The notes under the pieces: model-generated | Databases searched by the model: none | What the model saw: only the letters and a program-made list of their open reading frames with translations | Told to the model about the DNA's origin: nothing | Assembly (NCBI RefSeq): GCF_016908145.1 | Contig: NZ_JAFBDI010000001.1 | Coordinates: forward strand, 1-64,000 | DNA length: 64,000 nucleotides | Source of the DNA: Marinitoga litoralis | GTDB taxonomy: Bacteria; Thermotogota; Thermotogae; Petrotogales; Petrotogaceae | Direction: 5' to 3' | In this document: piece by piece, positions 16,805-26,868 of the stretch | Layout of the letters: each line of letters begins with the position of its first letter | How positions within the stretch are numbered: the first letter of the stretch is position 1 | Made by a program: the position numbers and the translations under genes

Positions 16805-17773
16805 TTATTTTTTGAATTTTAATGTGCTTTCTCTAATAGAAATATCAACTGGTATTATAATATTTTTTACTTCTTTGTTAAGAGATAAAGAATATAACAT
16901 TTTTGCAGCATTATAACCAATTTTATATATGTTTTGATTTATCGATGAAATATTTAGTATTTTTGATGATGGTAAATCATCAAAACCTATTAAAGGCAAA
17001 TAATAATTAATTTCATTCATATAATCATAAACACCATATGCCATTAAATCTGAACTACAGAAAATGCCATCATAATCTTTTAAATTAATTTTTTTAATAA
17101 TATTGTATCCAGATTTTCTACTAAAGTCCCCGTAAACTATATCAACATTAACATTAAAATCTTTTTTTGCATTTAAAACACCATTTAAACGTTGATAAGT
17201 AACCGCTGGACCTAAATTTCCACTAATAAATAAAATGTTTTTACTTCCTAATTCACTTAGATGTTTAATACCTAAGTATCCACCTAATTCATTATCTGAA
17301 TCAACAAAAATAAAATTATTCTTGTTATTCCTTCCTATCACAATATAGGGAAATTTAATTGAATTTAAATATTCAACTCTTTCATCATTATCTTCTAGAT
17401 CTGTAATAAAAAAACCGCTTACTAAATTACTTTTAATTAATTTTTTATAATGATTTATGCAGTCCTTTTTTTCATGTGAATCTAAAATGAGCTTTAAATT
17501 ATTATGAAAAAAATATTCCATAATACCATTTAAAAAAGGATGAGTATATGAGTCATTTTCGGTGATATGATTTCTCCTCATTACTAATCCAAACAAATTT
17601 GAAGATCTTTTCCTTAAAGATTTAGCACTAAAATCTGGTTCATAACCATATTTATTAATTATTTCTAAAACTTTATTTTTAGTTTCTTCTTTTACATTAG
17701 AAGAATTATTTATTACTCTTGAAACTGTAGCAACAGAAACCCCAGCTAAATTAGCAATATCTTTTATTTTCAT
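16805..17773 (-). CDS. LacI-family transcriptional repressor of the GH65 operon
   Basis: The 322-residue regulator has an N-terminal helix-turn-helix, IKDIANLAGVSVATVSRVIN, and hinge YEPDFSAKSLRKR. The sensor domain ends with SSINQNIYKIGYNAAKMLYSL. It is transcribed in the same direction as the GH65 operon and lies just upstream of it. A perfect operator palindrome stands 16 bp before its start codon, suggesting autoregulation. It differs from the lacI at 5691 in sequence and in operator type, so the two sugar systems should be controlled separately. Confidence 0.9.
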   Translation of the reverse strand: MKIKDIANLAGVSVATVSRVINNSSNVKEETKNKVLEIINKYGYEPDFSAKSLRKRSSNLFGLVMRRNHITENDSYTHPFLNGIMEYFFHNNLKLILDSHEKKDCINHYKKLIKSNLVSGFFITDLEDNDERVEYLNSIKFPYIVIGRNNKNNFIFVDSDNELGGYLGIKHLSELGSKNILFISGNLGPAVTYQRLNGVLNAKKDFNVNVDIVYGDFSRKSGYNIIKKINLKDYDGIFCSSDLMAYGVYDYMNEINYYLPLIGFDDLPSSKILNISSINQNIYKIGYNAAKMLYSLSLNKEVKNIIIPVDISIRESTLKFKK

Positions 17774-17788
17774 TTAAAGCACCCCTTA

Positions 17789-17802
17789 TGTAATCGATTA
17801 CA
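17789..17802. promoter_or_regulatory. LacI-type operator, perfect palindrome TGTAATCGATTACA
   Basis: This perfect 14-base palindrome with a central CG lies upstream of the minus-strand lacI at 16805-17773. A near copy precedes the binding-protein gene. The rest of 17803-17916 is AT-rich and shows no other site that I can support. Confidence 0.75.
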
Positions 17803-17916
17803 ATTAATTATAACAAAAAAATATTAAAAAAAAAATTTAGAAAAAAGATAATACTGGTTATAATACTTAATTAATTATGTTTAAGGTAAATTATAAAAGA
17901 AATTTTAATTATTACT

Positions 17917-17940
17917 AAAAAAGACACCCAAAAGGGTGCC
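17917..17940 (-). terminator. Terminator after the 17946-18611 gene
   Basis: Read on the minus strand, GGCACCC-TTTT-GGGTGTC (one internal mismatch) is followed by TTTTTT (the A-run 17917-17922). It separates the anchored protein from the lacI transcription unit. Confidence 0.75.
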
Positions 17941-17945
17941 TGACA

Positions 17946-18611
17946 TTATTTTAATGGTGTATTTTTAAATGCTTCATCTAAAACTTTATTTAAATTTTCA
18001 TAAAATTCCTTACCTTGTTCTCCTAATTGTTCAATTAGATATGATTGTTGTTGTAATAAAGAAAATGCTGTTTTTGGGTTATAAATTAATACAGAATGAT
18101 ATTCTATTCTTCCTGCTTTCATAATATAATATTTTGCAACAACTTCTGCTCCAGTTTGAATTGTTTTAGCAAAGTTAGAACTTACATTTTTGAATACTGT
18201 ATTTGTAACAGAAACTACTTTATCTTCGTCTGTACCAGTTGATGCACTTTGTAATACTCCTTGAGCTCTTTGTTGGAAATTAGTTACAACAGAATTTAAA
18301 TATCTTGATAATTGTTCTCTAGCATCTTGTTCTGCTTGTGTATACATAACTGCACCCATACCTGGAGCACCTTCAGCAATTCCATCAAAATACAAAAGGA
18401 AGCCTTCTTTTTTTAATTGTTTTAATTCCGCACCCTTACCAGCTTTTTTGAATTCAACAACAGCCTCTTTTGGAATTTCGGCGATTTTTACCCCATCAAT
18501 ATCAAGTGCTTTAAATGGATATGTTAATGTATTGTATAAAAAGATACCACCAAGTAGTAATGCAACAATACCTAAACCCACACCAGTCCATAAAATGACA
18601 CTATTATCCAT
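17946..18611 (-). CDS. Membrane-anchored protein, LPP20-like/unknown
   Basis: The 221-residue protein has one N-terminal transmembrane helix (about residues 6-27, ILWTGVGLGIVALLLGGIFL) and a large soluble domain presumably outside the membrane. The domain has an alternating helical region, YTQAEQDAREQLSRYLNSVVTNFQ, then VKYYIMKAG-like strands. This recalls the LPP20 family seen in envelope lipoproteins, but there is no lipobox cysteine. It is a single-gene unit with its own promoter and terminator. I do not recognise a specific function. Confidence 0.6.
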   Translation of the reverse strand: MDNSVILWTGVGLGIVALLLGGIFLYNTLTYPFKALDIDGVKIAEIPKEAVVEFKKAGKGAELKQLKKEGFLLYFDGIAEGAPGMGAVMYTQAEQDAREQLSRYLNSVVTNFQQRAQGVLQSASTGTDEDKVVSVTNTVFKNVSSNFAKTIQTGAEVVAKYYIMKAGRIEYHSVLIYNPKTAFSLLQQQSYLIEQLGEQGKEFYENLNKVLDEAFKNTPLK

Positions 18612-18663
18612 AATTTCCCCTCCTTTATAGTTTTAGCTAATTTTGTTAAATTTTTATATTTAA

Positions 18664-18693
18664 ATTATACCATAAAATATAAAATTAATGCAA
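18664..18693 (-). promoter_or_regulatory. Promoter of the 17946-18611 gene
   Basis: On the minus strand, TTGCAT (18688-18693) is followed after 18 bases by an extended -10, TGGTATAAT (TATAAT is 18664-18669). It is divergent from the promoter at 18704-18732. Confidence 0.65.
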
Positions 18694-18703
18694 TTAAAAT
18701 TTA

Positions 18704-18732
18704 TTGATTTTTAACTTTATTTAAGATATAAT
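18704..18732 (+). promoter_or_regulatory. Promoter of the MFS transporter gene
   Basis: TTGATT (18704-18709), 17-base spacer, TATAAT (18727-18732), 35 bp before the start codon at 18768. This is close to the sigma-70 consensus. Confidence 0.75.
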
Positions 18733-18767
18733 AATTCGTAAAACTAAATAATTTTTGAGGTGGTTAA

Positions 18768-19910
18768 ATGGATAAAAAATTAATAAAATATTTTTATACT
18801 AATTCGATATTAGCTTATTCATTTATTACTATTTTAATATCTCCTATGTTTGCAAATAAATTAGGGTTAACGGTATTTGATACAGGAATTATTTTTTCAA
18901 CTGTATATGGAATTCAAGCGATTTTAACAGTTTTACTTGGCCATTATTTTGAAAAAAAATCACCTAATTATGGACTAGCTTTGGGGAGATTTTTATTTGC
19001 CATAGGAAATATATTATTAGCATATGCATTTAATTCAATATCTTATTTAATAGCACAAATATTAATAGGTAGTTTTGATATTTTTTCCCCGCTTATTAGC
19101 ATGTATGAAAGAGCAATTGTACCACCAAAAGAAAGGGAAAGATTTTATAAGTATTTGATTTTCATTTCTGAAGGTGTAAAGGTATTATTATTTTTACCAT
19201 TATTATTTTTTATTGATTATAATAATACATCAATATCTTTTTATAGAAATGTATTTATTTCAGTATTCATATTTAATATATTATATGTATTTCTAATTTT
19301 AAAAGTTTTGCCATTTGTTAAAAGCGGAAGTGATTTACATGAAGAGCATATTGATATACATAAACCAAATCTCAGAAAATATCTTACTGTATTAATAAAT
19401 CAAATTATATTTTATGCTAATTTTGGGTTTGGAAGTTATTTAATCATATCATATTATGTAAAAGAATCTTTGAATGGTGATTCTAAGATAATGATTATAT
19501 ATGAAATTATATTCTCTTTAACAGTTTTAAGTTCAATGATTTGGAGAAAATATATTAAAATGAACTTTGAAAATAGATTGATTTTAGGAACATTTATAAT
19601 GGCATTTTTCTATTTTTCATTGTTATTTAAAGGCTGGATTCCATTCTTCTTATCCCATGTAATATTAGCAACAGGATTTACATTTTGGTTTTCTGCAAAA
19701 GAGCCGTTAAAACAAGAATATGCTCCTGTTAATTTTGGAAGATGGGAAGGTATTTTTAATGGACTAAATTTATTTTCGAAAATTTTCACTCCAGCATTAG
19801 CAGGTTATGTGGCTTATAATTTTTCATATAGCACTGTATTTATTATCTCTTTTATAGTATTATTAATAAATTCAATAATAACATACATAGGACTAAAAAC
19901 CGAGGCTTAG
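18768..19910 (+). CDS. Major facilitator superfamily-like transporter
   Basis: The 380-residue inner-membrane protein has about 11-12 hydrophobic helices. The first half carries the paired helices LGLTVFDTGIIFSTVYGIQAILT and LGHYFEKKSPNYGLALGRFLFAIGNILLA, with the loop position of the MFS A-motif. NFGRWEGIFNGLNLFSKIFTPALAG near the C-terminus is also MFS-like. It has its own promoter and ends in a hairpin terminator. The substrate is unknown. Confidence 0.75.
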   Translation: MDKKLIKYFYTNSILAYSFITILISPMFANKLGLTVFDTGIIFSTVYGIQAILTVLLGHYFEKKSPNYGLALGRFLFAIGNILLAYAFNSISYLIAQILIGSFDIFSPLISMYERAIVPPKERERFYKYLIFISEGVKVLLFLPLLFFIDYNNTSISFYRNVFISVFIFNILYVFLILKVLPFVKSGSDLHEEHIDIHKPNLRKYLTVLINQIIFYANFGFGSYLIISYYVKESLNGDSKIMIIYEIIFSLTVLSSMIWRKYIKMNFENRLILGTFIMAFFYFSLLFKGWIPFFLSHVILATGFTFWFSAKEPLKQEYAPVNFGRWEGIFNGLNLFSKIFTPALAGYVAYNFSYSTVFIISFIVLLINSIITYIGLKTEA

Positions 19911-19925
19911 CTTCGGTTTTTTTAT
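19898..19925 (+). terminator. Terminator overlapping the MFS stop codon
   Basis: AACCGAGGC (19898-19906), loop TTA, GCTTCGGTT (19910-19918), then a T-run to 19923. The stem has one G-T pair. The stop codon TAG (19908-19910) lies in the loop. Confidence 0.85.
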
Positions 19926-19964
19926 TTTTTAAAAAAGGAGTATAATAAAGATGGAGGTGATAAT

Positions 19965-20621
19965 ATGACTAAAAAGGTAATGATTATAATATTTATTATT
20001 TTCTCAATGTTGTTATTCTCTCAGAAAATAACATTTAAAACTTTTGATACTTATTATAATAATCATAAAATTGCATGGGATTTTGATATTACATATGACG
20101 GATCTATATTGTATTTTTTAAACTTTAAAACTGAGGAAATACCATATGAAATGGAATTTATTACAGAATATAATAGTGTATTAATTTCTGGTGAAAAGAA
20201 AGGATATTTGTATAAATTAAAAGTAGTAGCTAAAAATATAGATAGAGAAATACTTGGGATAAGTGATGAAGCTACCTTAATTGTATTTGACAATGATGAA
20301 GAACCGTTAAGAATTATAGGGAGTAAAGTAAGTAAAGAAGAAGATAAAAAAATTGTTCATTTTATTATTAAAAATGTATCTAGTAAAATTATAAAAAATT
20401 TTGAATTAAGATATTGGGGAATTGATATTTTAGGTAATCCTATCAGAATAAACAGAAGAAGTTTTTTGAGATATAAAGAAGAGGATATAGGAATTAAACC
20501 ATTTGAATATTATGATTTATATTTTGAAATAAAAAATGAACCATTATTAAGATTTATAAAAGGAGAAATTTGGGAAATTGAATTTGATGATGAAACTATA
20601 TGGGAAAAAATTGTATATTAG
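19965..20621 (+). CDS. Secreted or anchored protein of unknown function
   Basis: The 218-residue protein has an N-terminal signal or anchor segment (KKVMIIIFIIFSMLLFS). The rest is predicted beta-rich, with repeated hydrophobic strands such as YLYKLKVVAKNIDREILGISDEATL and KIVHFIIKNVSSKIIKNFELRYWG. I recognise no domain. GGAGGTGAT stands four bases before the start. A TATAAT at 19941-19946 gives a possible promoter after the MFS terminator. It is followed 25 bases later by the CDP-alcohol phosphatidyltransferase gene and may be the first gene of that operon. Confidence 0.6.
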   Translation: MTKKVMIIIFIIFSMLLFSQKITFKTFDTYYNNHKIAWDFDITYDGSILYFLNFKTEEIPYEMEFITEYNSVLISGEKKGYLYKLKVVAKNIDREILGISDEATLIVFDNDEEPLRIIGSKVSKEEDKKIVHFIIKNVSSKIIKNFELRYWGIDILGNPIRINRRSFLRYKEEDIGIKPFEYYDLYFEIKNEPLLRFIKGEIWEIEFDDETIWEKIVY

Positions 20622-20646
20622 AAAAATTGTATTTTAGGAGGAAAAT

Positions 20647-21246
20647 ATGTTAGATACAAAAGCAAGAAAGTTTTTTGATCCTTTATTTGATAAATTAGCA
20701 AACACATTTATTAAATTTAATATTAAACCTAATCAGATAACTACATTATCTTTAATAATTGGATTATTATCAGCGATTTCATACTATTTTGATTATATTA
20801 TATTATCTATATTACTATTATGGATTTCAGGTTTGTTTGATGTATTAGATGGAACAGTTTCAAGAAAAACAAATTCATCATCATCATTATTAGGTACATT
20901 ATACGATATAGTTTTTGATAGAATTGTTGAATTATCAATAATATTATCTATTGCTTTAAAAAATAATAGTTCTATAATATTATATGGAATAATTGTATTA
21001 TTAATATCAATTGTATTATCCATGACGACTTTCCTCACTACCGGTTTATTAGTAAATAAAAAAAGTTATAAAACATTTTATTATCAACCAGGTCTTGCAG
21101 AAAGAAGTGAGGGATTTATTTTTCTTACAATAATGATTATTTTTAAAAATTATATCTTTCCAATATCGTTATTATTTAGTGCATTGATATTTATAACCTT
21201 TATCCAAAGGTTATTTGAGGCTATTAAATATTTAGGGAGTGATTAA
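20647..21246 (+). CDS. CDP-alcohol phosphatidyltransferase family protein
   Basis: The 199-residue membrane enzyme makes phospholipid headgroups. The family motif is complete: Asp65, then DG at 68-69, SR at 72-73, nine residues, Gly83, Asp87 and Asp91 (LDGTVSRKTNSSSSLLGTLY then DIVFD). Ser replaces the usual Ala in DGxxAR. Around the motif are about six hydrophobic helices. The family transfers a phosphatidyl group from CDP-diacylglycerol, or a headgroup from a CDP-alcohol, to an alcohol acceptor. The acceptor cannot be read from the sequence. The RBS is AGGAGGAAAAT. The next gene starts right after its stop, so it is part of a tight four-gene cluster to 24099. Confidence 0.85.
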   Translation: MLDTKARKFFDPLFDKLANTFIKFNIKPNQITTLSLIIGLLSAISYYFDYIILSILLLWISGLFDVLDGTVSRKTNSSSSLLGTLYDIVFDRIVELSIILSIALKNNSSIILYGIIVLLISIVLSMTTFLTTGLLVNKKSYKTFYYQPGLAERSEGFIFLTIMIIFKNYIFPISLLFSALIFITFIQRLFEAIKYLGSD

Positions 21247-22029
21247 ATGAGAAAATTAATTTTTTTAGTATTATTAATATTTACAAGTAATGTTTTTGCA
21301 ATTTTTTCTGATTTTGATAATTTTTTTAATAAGTATGTTGATGAAAATGGTTTTGTAAATTATAAAAATATAGATAGAGAAGATATTGATTTACTATTAA
21401 ATAAAATTACTAAAATTGATGATTTTAGTACTTGGTCAGAAAATGAAAAATTATCTTTTTGGATAAATACCTACAATTTTTTAGCAATCACAATTGTATA
21501 TGAAAACTATCCTATCAAGAGTAATTTTTTAAAATCAATAATATATCCCAAAAACAGTATTAGACAAATAAATGGTGCCTTTGATGGAATAAAATATAAT
21601 GTTTTGGGAAATATGATGACGTTAGATGATATCGAACATAACACAATAAGAAAAAACTTTAATGAACCAAGAATACATTTTGCTTTAGTTTGTGCAGCAT
21701 ATAGTTGTCCTAAATTATTGAATCATGCATATTTTCCAGATAATTTAGATTTGCTATTAGAAGAACAAGCTAAACATTTTTTTTCTTCCAAAAAGCATTT
21801 CTATTTAGAAAACAATAAAGTATATATTTCAAAAATTTTAGATTGGTATGGAGAAGATTTTATTAATAAGTATTATGATGAAAATAACTTTAAATGGTTA
21901 TCAAAAAAAGATAATTCAATTATCAATTTTGCAAAAAACTATGTAGACAATGAAATAAAAGATTTTTTATTAAACAATAAATATAGTATTGAATATATAC
22001 CGTATAACTGGGAGTTGAATGAAAAATGA
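21247..22029 (+). CDS. DUF547 domain protein, secreted
   Basis: The 260-residue protein has a signal peptide (RKLIFLVLLIFTSNVFA). The DUF547 core is clear: KLSFWINTYNFLAITIVYENYP, then MMTLDDIEHNTIRKNF and PRIHFALVCAAYSCPKL. The Cys and His in this core may mean a thiol- or metal-dependent activity, but the family has no established reaction that I know of. It starts at the base after the upstream stop and overlaps the VTT gene by four bases, so the cluster is translationally coupled. Confidence 0.88.
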   Translation: MRKLIFLVLLIFTSNVFAIFSDFDNFFNKYVDENGFVNYKNIDREDIDLLLNKITKIDDFSTWSENEKLSFWINTYNFLAITIVYENYPIKSNFLKSIIYPKNSIRQINGAFDGIKYNVLGNMMTLDDIEHNTIRKNFNEPRIHFALVCAAYSCPKLLNHAYFPDNLDLLLEEQAKHFFSSKKHFYLENNKVYISKILDWYGEDFINKYYDENNFKWLSKKDNSIINFAKNYVDNEIKDFLLNNKYSIEYIPYNWELNEK

Positions 22030-22691
22030 TAAAAAAATTATGGAAACCTATACTATTATTATTTCTTGTTATTTCAATGATAGTATTAAGTAAAATATAT
22101 AATTTTGATGATAAATTAGTTTTATTTTTAGATTCTGTAGATAGTTTAGGCTTTAATGGTATTATTTATTTTTCATTAATATACATATTTGCTGTAGTAT
22201 TAGGAATTCCAGGCTCAGCTTTAACTATTATTGCTGGAGCAACTTTTGGATCTGTAAAGGGTGTAATTATTGTTAGTATTTCTTCTACAATAGGTGCTAC
22301 TATTGCATTTTTGATTTCAAGGTATTTTGCAAGAAAACAATTATACGAATATTTTAAAAAGAATGAAAAATTTATTAAGTTAGATAATATGGTGAAAAAA
22401 AATGGCCCTATAGTTGTTGCGATAACTAGATTAATTGCATTATTCCCATTTAATTTGCTAAATTATGGTTTTGGTTTAACTAATGTTTCTTTATTTGATT
22501 ATGTATTTTATTCATGGATATTTATGTTACCAGGAACAATATTATATGTAGTTGGTGCAGATGTAATAACAAAATCAATATCTCAAGGAAAAATTCCATG
22601 GACATTAATTATAATTTTCCTTTTAGCAATTGTATTTATTTATCTTTTAACGAAGAATTTCAAGAAAAAATTAGGTGAAAATGATGAATAA
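22026..22691 (+). CDS. VTT (TVP38/TMEM64/DedA-like) membrane protein
   Basis: The 221-residue protein has about six hydrophobic helices. VVLGIPGSALTIIAGATFGSVKG and TRLIALFPFNLLNYGFGLTNVSLFDYVFYSWIFMLPGTILYVVGAD are the conserved re-entrant and core segments of the VTT family. Members have been linked to lipid scrambling or undecaprenyl-phosphate recycling. The TVP38 branch often sits beside a mercuric-reductase-like flavoprotein, as here. Confidence 0.85.
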   Translation: MIKKLWKPILLLFLVISMIVLSKIYNFDDKLVLFLDSVDSLGFNGIIYFSLIYIFAVVLGIPGSALTIIAGATFGSVKGVIIVSISSTIGATIAFLISRYFARKQLYEYFKKNEKFIKLDNMVKKNGPIVVAITRLIALFPFNLLNYGFGLTNVSLFDYVFYSWIFMLPGTILYVVGADVITKSISQGKIPWTLIIIFLLAIVFIYLLTKNFKKKLGENDE

Positions 22692-24099
22692 TTTTGAAGA
22701 GATATATCTTAATAATATTAAACCAAAAGATTGGATTAATCCAAAACCTAAAAAAATATATGATTTAATTATTATTGGAGCTGGAACTGCTGGATTAGTA
22801 AGTGCAGCAGGGGCAGCGAATTTAGGTGCAAGTGTTGCAATTATTGAAGAAAGATATTTTGGAGGAGATTGTTTAAATTATGGTTGTGTTCCTTCAAAAG
22901 GATTAATTGAATATTCAAAAAAAATGAAAGTATTAAAAGAATTTAAATTTCCTGTAAAAGAAGAATATTTTAAAGATGCTATGTCTGAAATGAGAAAAAA
23001 ACGTTCAATTATTAGTGAAAATGATTCAGTTCATAGATTTAAAAAAATGGGTGTAGATATATTTTGGGGAAAGGGATATTTTAATTCAGAAAATTCAATA
23101 ATTTGCGATAATGTTGAACTATTTTTTAAAAAAGCTATAATTGCTACAGGTACAAGACCATTTGTTCCAAAAATACCAGGATTAAAAAGATTTTTAACAA
23201 ATGAAACTATTTTTGATCTAAATTATTTACCTAAAAAAATATTAATATTAGGAGGAGGACCTATTGGTTGTGAATTAGGTCAAGTTTTTAATAATTTTGG
23301 TTCAAAGGTCACTATTTTGGAAAAAAATGATAGATTATTACATAAAGAAGATGCAGAGGCCTCAAAAATATTAATGAATAAATTTATTGAAGAAGGAATC
23401 AATATTGAAACTAATGTTTCTTTAGAAAAAATTGAAGAAAATATAGCAATATTAAGTAATGGAAAGAAAATAGAATTTGATGAAATATTAATGTCAGTTG
23501 GTAGATTACCAAATACAGATATTAATTTAGAGAAAGCTGGAATAGAATATAATGAAAGGGGAATATTAGTAAATGATTATTTAAGAACAACAAATAAAAA
23601 GGTATATGCAGCTGGAGATATAGCATTTAAGTATAAATTTACTCATACAGCAGATTTCACTGCAAGAATAGCATTACAAAATGCATTATTTTTTGGGAAA
23701 AAGAAAGCTAGTAAATTAATAATTCCTTGGTGTATATATACTTCTCCTGAAATTGCTCATGTTGGTGAATACGAAAACGAATATACGGACGTTATAAGAT
23801 TAGATTTCAAAGAAAATGATAGATCTATTTTATCAAATAATGAAGGTTTTTTAAAAGTTATTATGAGAGGAAACAAAATAATTGGAGCAACAATAGTACA
23901 TAATTTTGCAGGTGAGATGATAAATGAGTTATCAGTTGCTATAAAAAATAATATCTCGTTATCTAAATTATCTTCTGTTATACATCCATACCCTACTAAT
24001 TCTGATTTAATTAGAAGAGCTGGAGATAAATATAATAGTAAAAAACTCACACCATTAAACAAAAAAATACTAAAATTTATTTTAAAACTTAATCATTAA
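22681..24099 (+). CDS. FAD-dependent pyridine nucleotide-disulfide oxidoreductase, mercuric reductase-like
   Basis: The cytoplasmic flavoprotein has about 472 residues. FAD-binding GAGTAG is at residues 33-38. The redox disulfide is Cys64/Cys69 in GGDCLNYGCVPSK. The NAD(P)-binding site is ILGGGPIGCELGQ, and the C-terminal dimer motif HPYPTNSD takes the place of the usual HxHPTxxE. The N-terminus FEEIYLNNIKPKDWINPKP is an extension seen in the branch next to TVP38 proteins. It lacks the C-terminal Cys pair and the heavy-metal-binding N-terminus of true mercuric reductases, so mercury detoxification is unlikely. ATG 22681 follows AGGTG by five bases. An in-frame GTG at 22675 is inside that site. 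The physiological electron acceptor is unknown. Confidence 0.85.
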   Translation: MMNNFEEIYLNNIKPKDWINPKPKKIYDLIIIGAGTAGLVSAAGAANLGASVAIIEERYFGGDCLNYGCVPSKGLIEYSKKMKVLKEFKFPVKEEYFKDAMSEMRKKRSIISENDSVHRFKKMGVDIFWGKGYFNSENSIICDNVELFFKKAIIATGTRPFVPKIPGLKRFLTNETIFDLNYLPKKILILGGGPIGCELGQVFNNFGSKVTILEKNDRLLHKEDAEASKILMNKFIEEGINIETNVSLEKIEENIAILSNGKKIEFDEILMSVGRLPNTDINLEKAGIEYNERGILVNDYLRTTNKKVYAAGDIAFKYKFTHTADFTARIALQNALFFGKKKASKLIIPWCIYTSPEIAHVGEYENEYTDVIRLDFKENDRSILSNNEGFLKVIMRGNKIIGATIVHNFAGEMINELSVAIKNNISLSKLSSVIHPYPTNSDLIRRAGDKYNSKKLTPLNKKILKFILKLNH

Positions 24100-24116
24100 A
24101 AAGATGAATCATAATC

Positions 24117-24141
24117 AAAAAGTCCGCATCGCGGACTTTTT
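24117..24141. terminator. Bidirectional terminator
   Basis: AAAAAGTCCGC (24117-24127), loop ATC, GCGGACTTTTT (24131-24141): a perfect 11-base stem with A/T runs at its base. It serves the flavoprotein gene and the convergent tgt gene. Confidence 0.88.
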
Positions 24142-24170
24142 GATATACATTCTTATTATATACATTATTT

Positions 24171-25911
<1,741 letters not shown>

Positions 25912-25945
25912 AATTTCACCTCCTTGAAATGTTTTTTCTGTATTA

Positions 25946-25974
25946 ATTATATCAGAAAAATTTTAAAATAGTAA
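25946..25974 (-). promoter_or_regulatory. Promoter of the cyclodeaminase-tgt operon
   Basis: On the minus strand, TTACTA (25969-25974), 17-base spacer, TATAAT (25946-25951), about 35 bp before the start codon at 25911. The divergent purine phosphorylase gene has a TGTGATAAAAT-type -10 near 25989-25999. Confidence 0.6.
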
Positions 25975-26037
25975 TTTTGAGATGATTTTGTGATAAAATT
26001 TAAATGAAAAGACATGAAAAAAAGGGAGGAATAAAAT

Positions 26038-26850
26038 ATGTATAATAAAATTAAGGAAGCTGTAGAATATATCTCTTCAAAAACAGACGTGAAACCTTTG
26101 TTAGGGCTTATTTTAGGATCTGGATTAGGGTATATTGCAGATGAGATTGAAGATCCAATTATAATTGACTACAAAGATATTCCCCATTTCCCACAATCAA
26201 CTGTAGTTGGTCATGAAGGAAAAATGATTATTGGTATGTTAGAGGGAAAACCAGTAGTAACTTTAAAAGGAAGATTTCATGCATATGAAGGGCATGATTT
26301 AAAAAAATTAATATTCCCAATATATGTTTTTAAGGAATTAGGAGTTGAGGGTTTAATATTAACAAATGCAGCTGGAGGAGTTAATAAAACATTTAATCCT
26401 GGAGATATAGTAGCCGATGTGGATTTTATTAATTTTTCAATGAAAAATCCTTTAATAGGTCCAAATGTTGATGAATTAGGGCCAAGATTTCCAGCTATGG
26501 CAAGCCCAGTAGATAAAAAATGGTTAAAAAGAATTAAAGAAAATGCTGAAGAAAAAAATATAAAAATAGAAGAAGGTACATATTGCTGGATGTTAGGACC
26601 TTCATATGAAACTCCTGCAGAAATAAAAATGTTAGAAAAATTTGAAGGAGATTTAGTAGGAATGTCAACAATGCCAGAAATTATAGCAGCTAATCATTGT
26701 GGTATTAAATCTGTAGCTTTTTCTGCTGTAACTAATATGGCTGCTGGAATATTACCTCAACCTTTAGATCACAAAGAGGTTATGGAAGTGGCTAATAGAA
26801 TAAAACATAGATTTGCTAAAGTTGTAAAAATTGCAATTAAAACATTTTAA
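26038..26850 (+). CDS. Purine nucleoside phosphorylase
   Basis: The 270-residue enzyme cleaves purine nucleosides with phosphate to the base and ribose-1-phosphate. GLILGSGLGYIADEI (phosphate loop), VVGHEGKMIIG, GRFHAYEGHD, LILTNAAGGVNKTFNPGDIV, SYETPAEIKML and VGMSTMPEIIAANHCGIK match the trimeric PNP-I family in order and length. The RBS is GGGAGGAATAAAAT. It is followed 18 bases later by the NrnA-like gene, and together they suggest nucleotide salvage. Confidence 0.93.
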   Translation: MYNKIKEAVEYISSKTDVKPLLGLILGSGLGYIADEIEDPIIIDYKDIPHFPQSTVVGHEGKMIIGMLEGKPVVTLKGRFHAYEGHDLKKLIFPIYVFKELGVEGLILTNAAGGVNKTFNPGDIVADVDFINFSMKNPLIGPNVDELGPRFPAMASPVDKKWLKRIKENAEEKNIKIEEGTYCWMLGPSYETPAEIKMLEKFEGDLVGMSTMPEIIAANHCGIKSVAFSAVTNMAAGILPQPLDHKEVMEVANRIKHRFAKVVKIAIKTF

Positions 26851-26868
26851 AAGGAGTGTGTAATAATA

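Noticed and set aside
23757-24062. Minus-strand ORF of 101 codons inside the flavoprotein gene
   Set aside because: A shadow frame; the plus-strand frame holds the C-terminal dimer motif.
22681-24099. True mercuric reductase (merA)
   Set aside because: The N-terminal HMA domain and the C-terminal Cys pair needed for Hg(II) reduction are absent, and there are no other mer genes.
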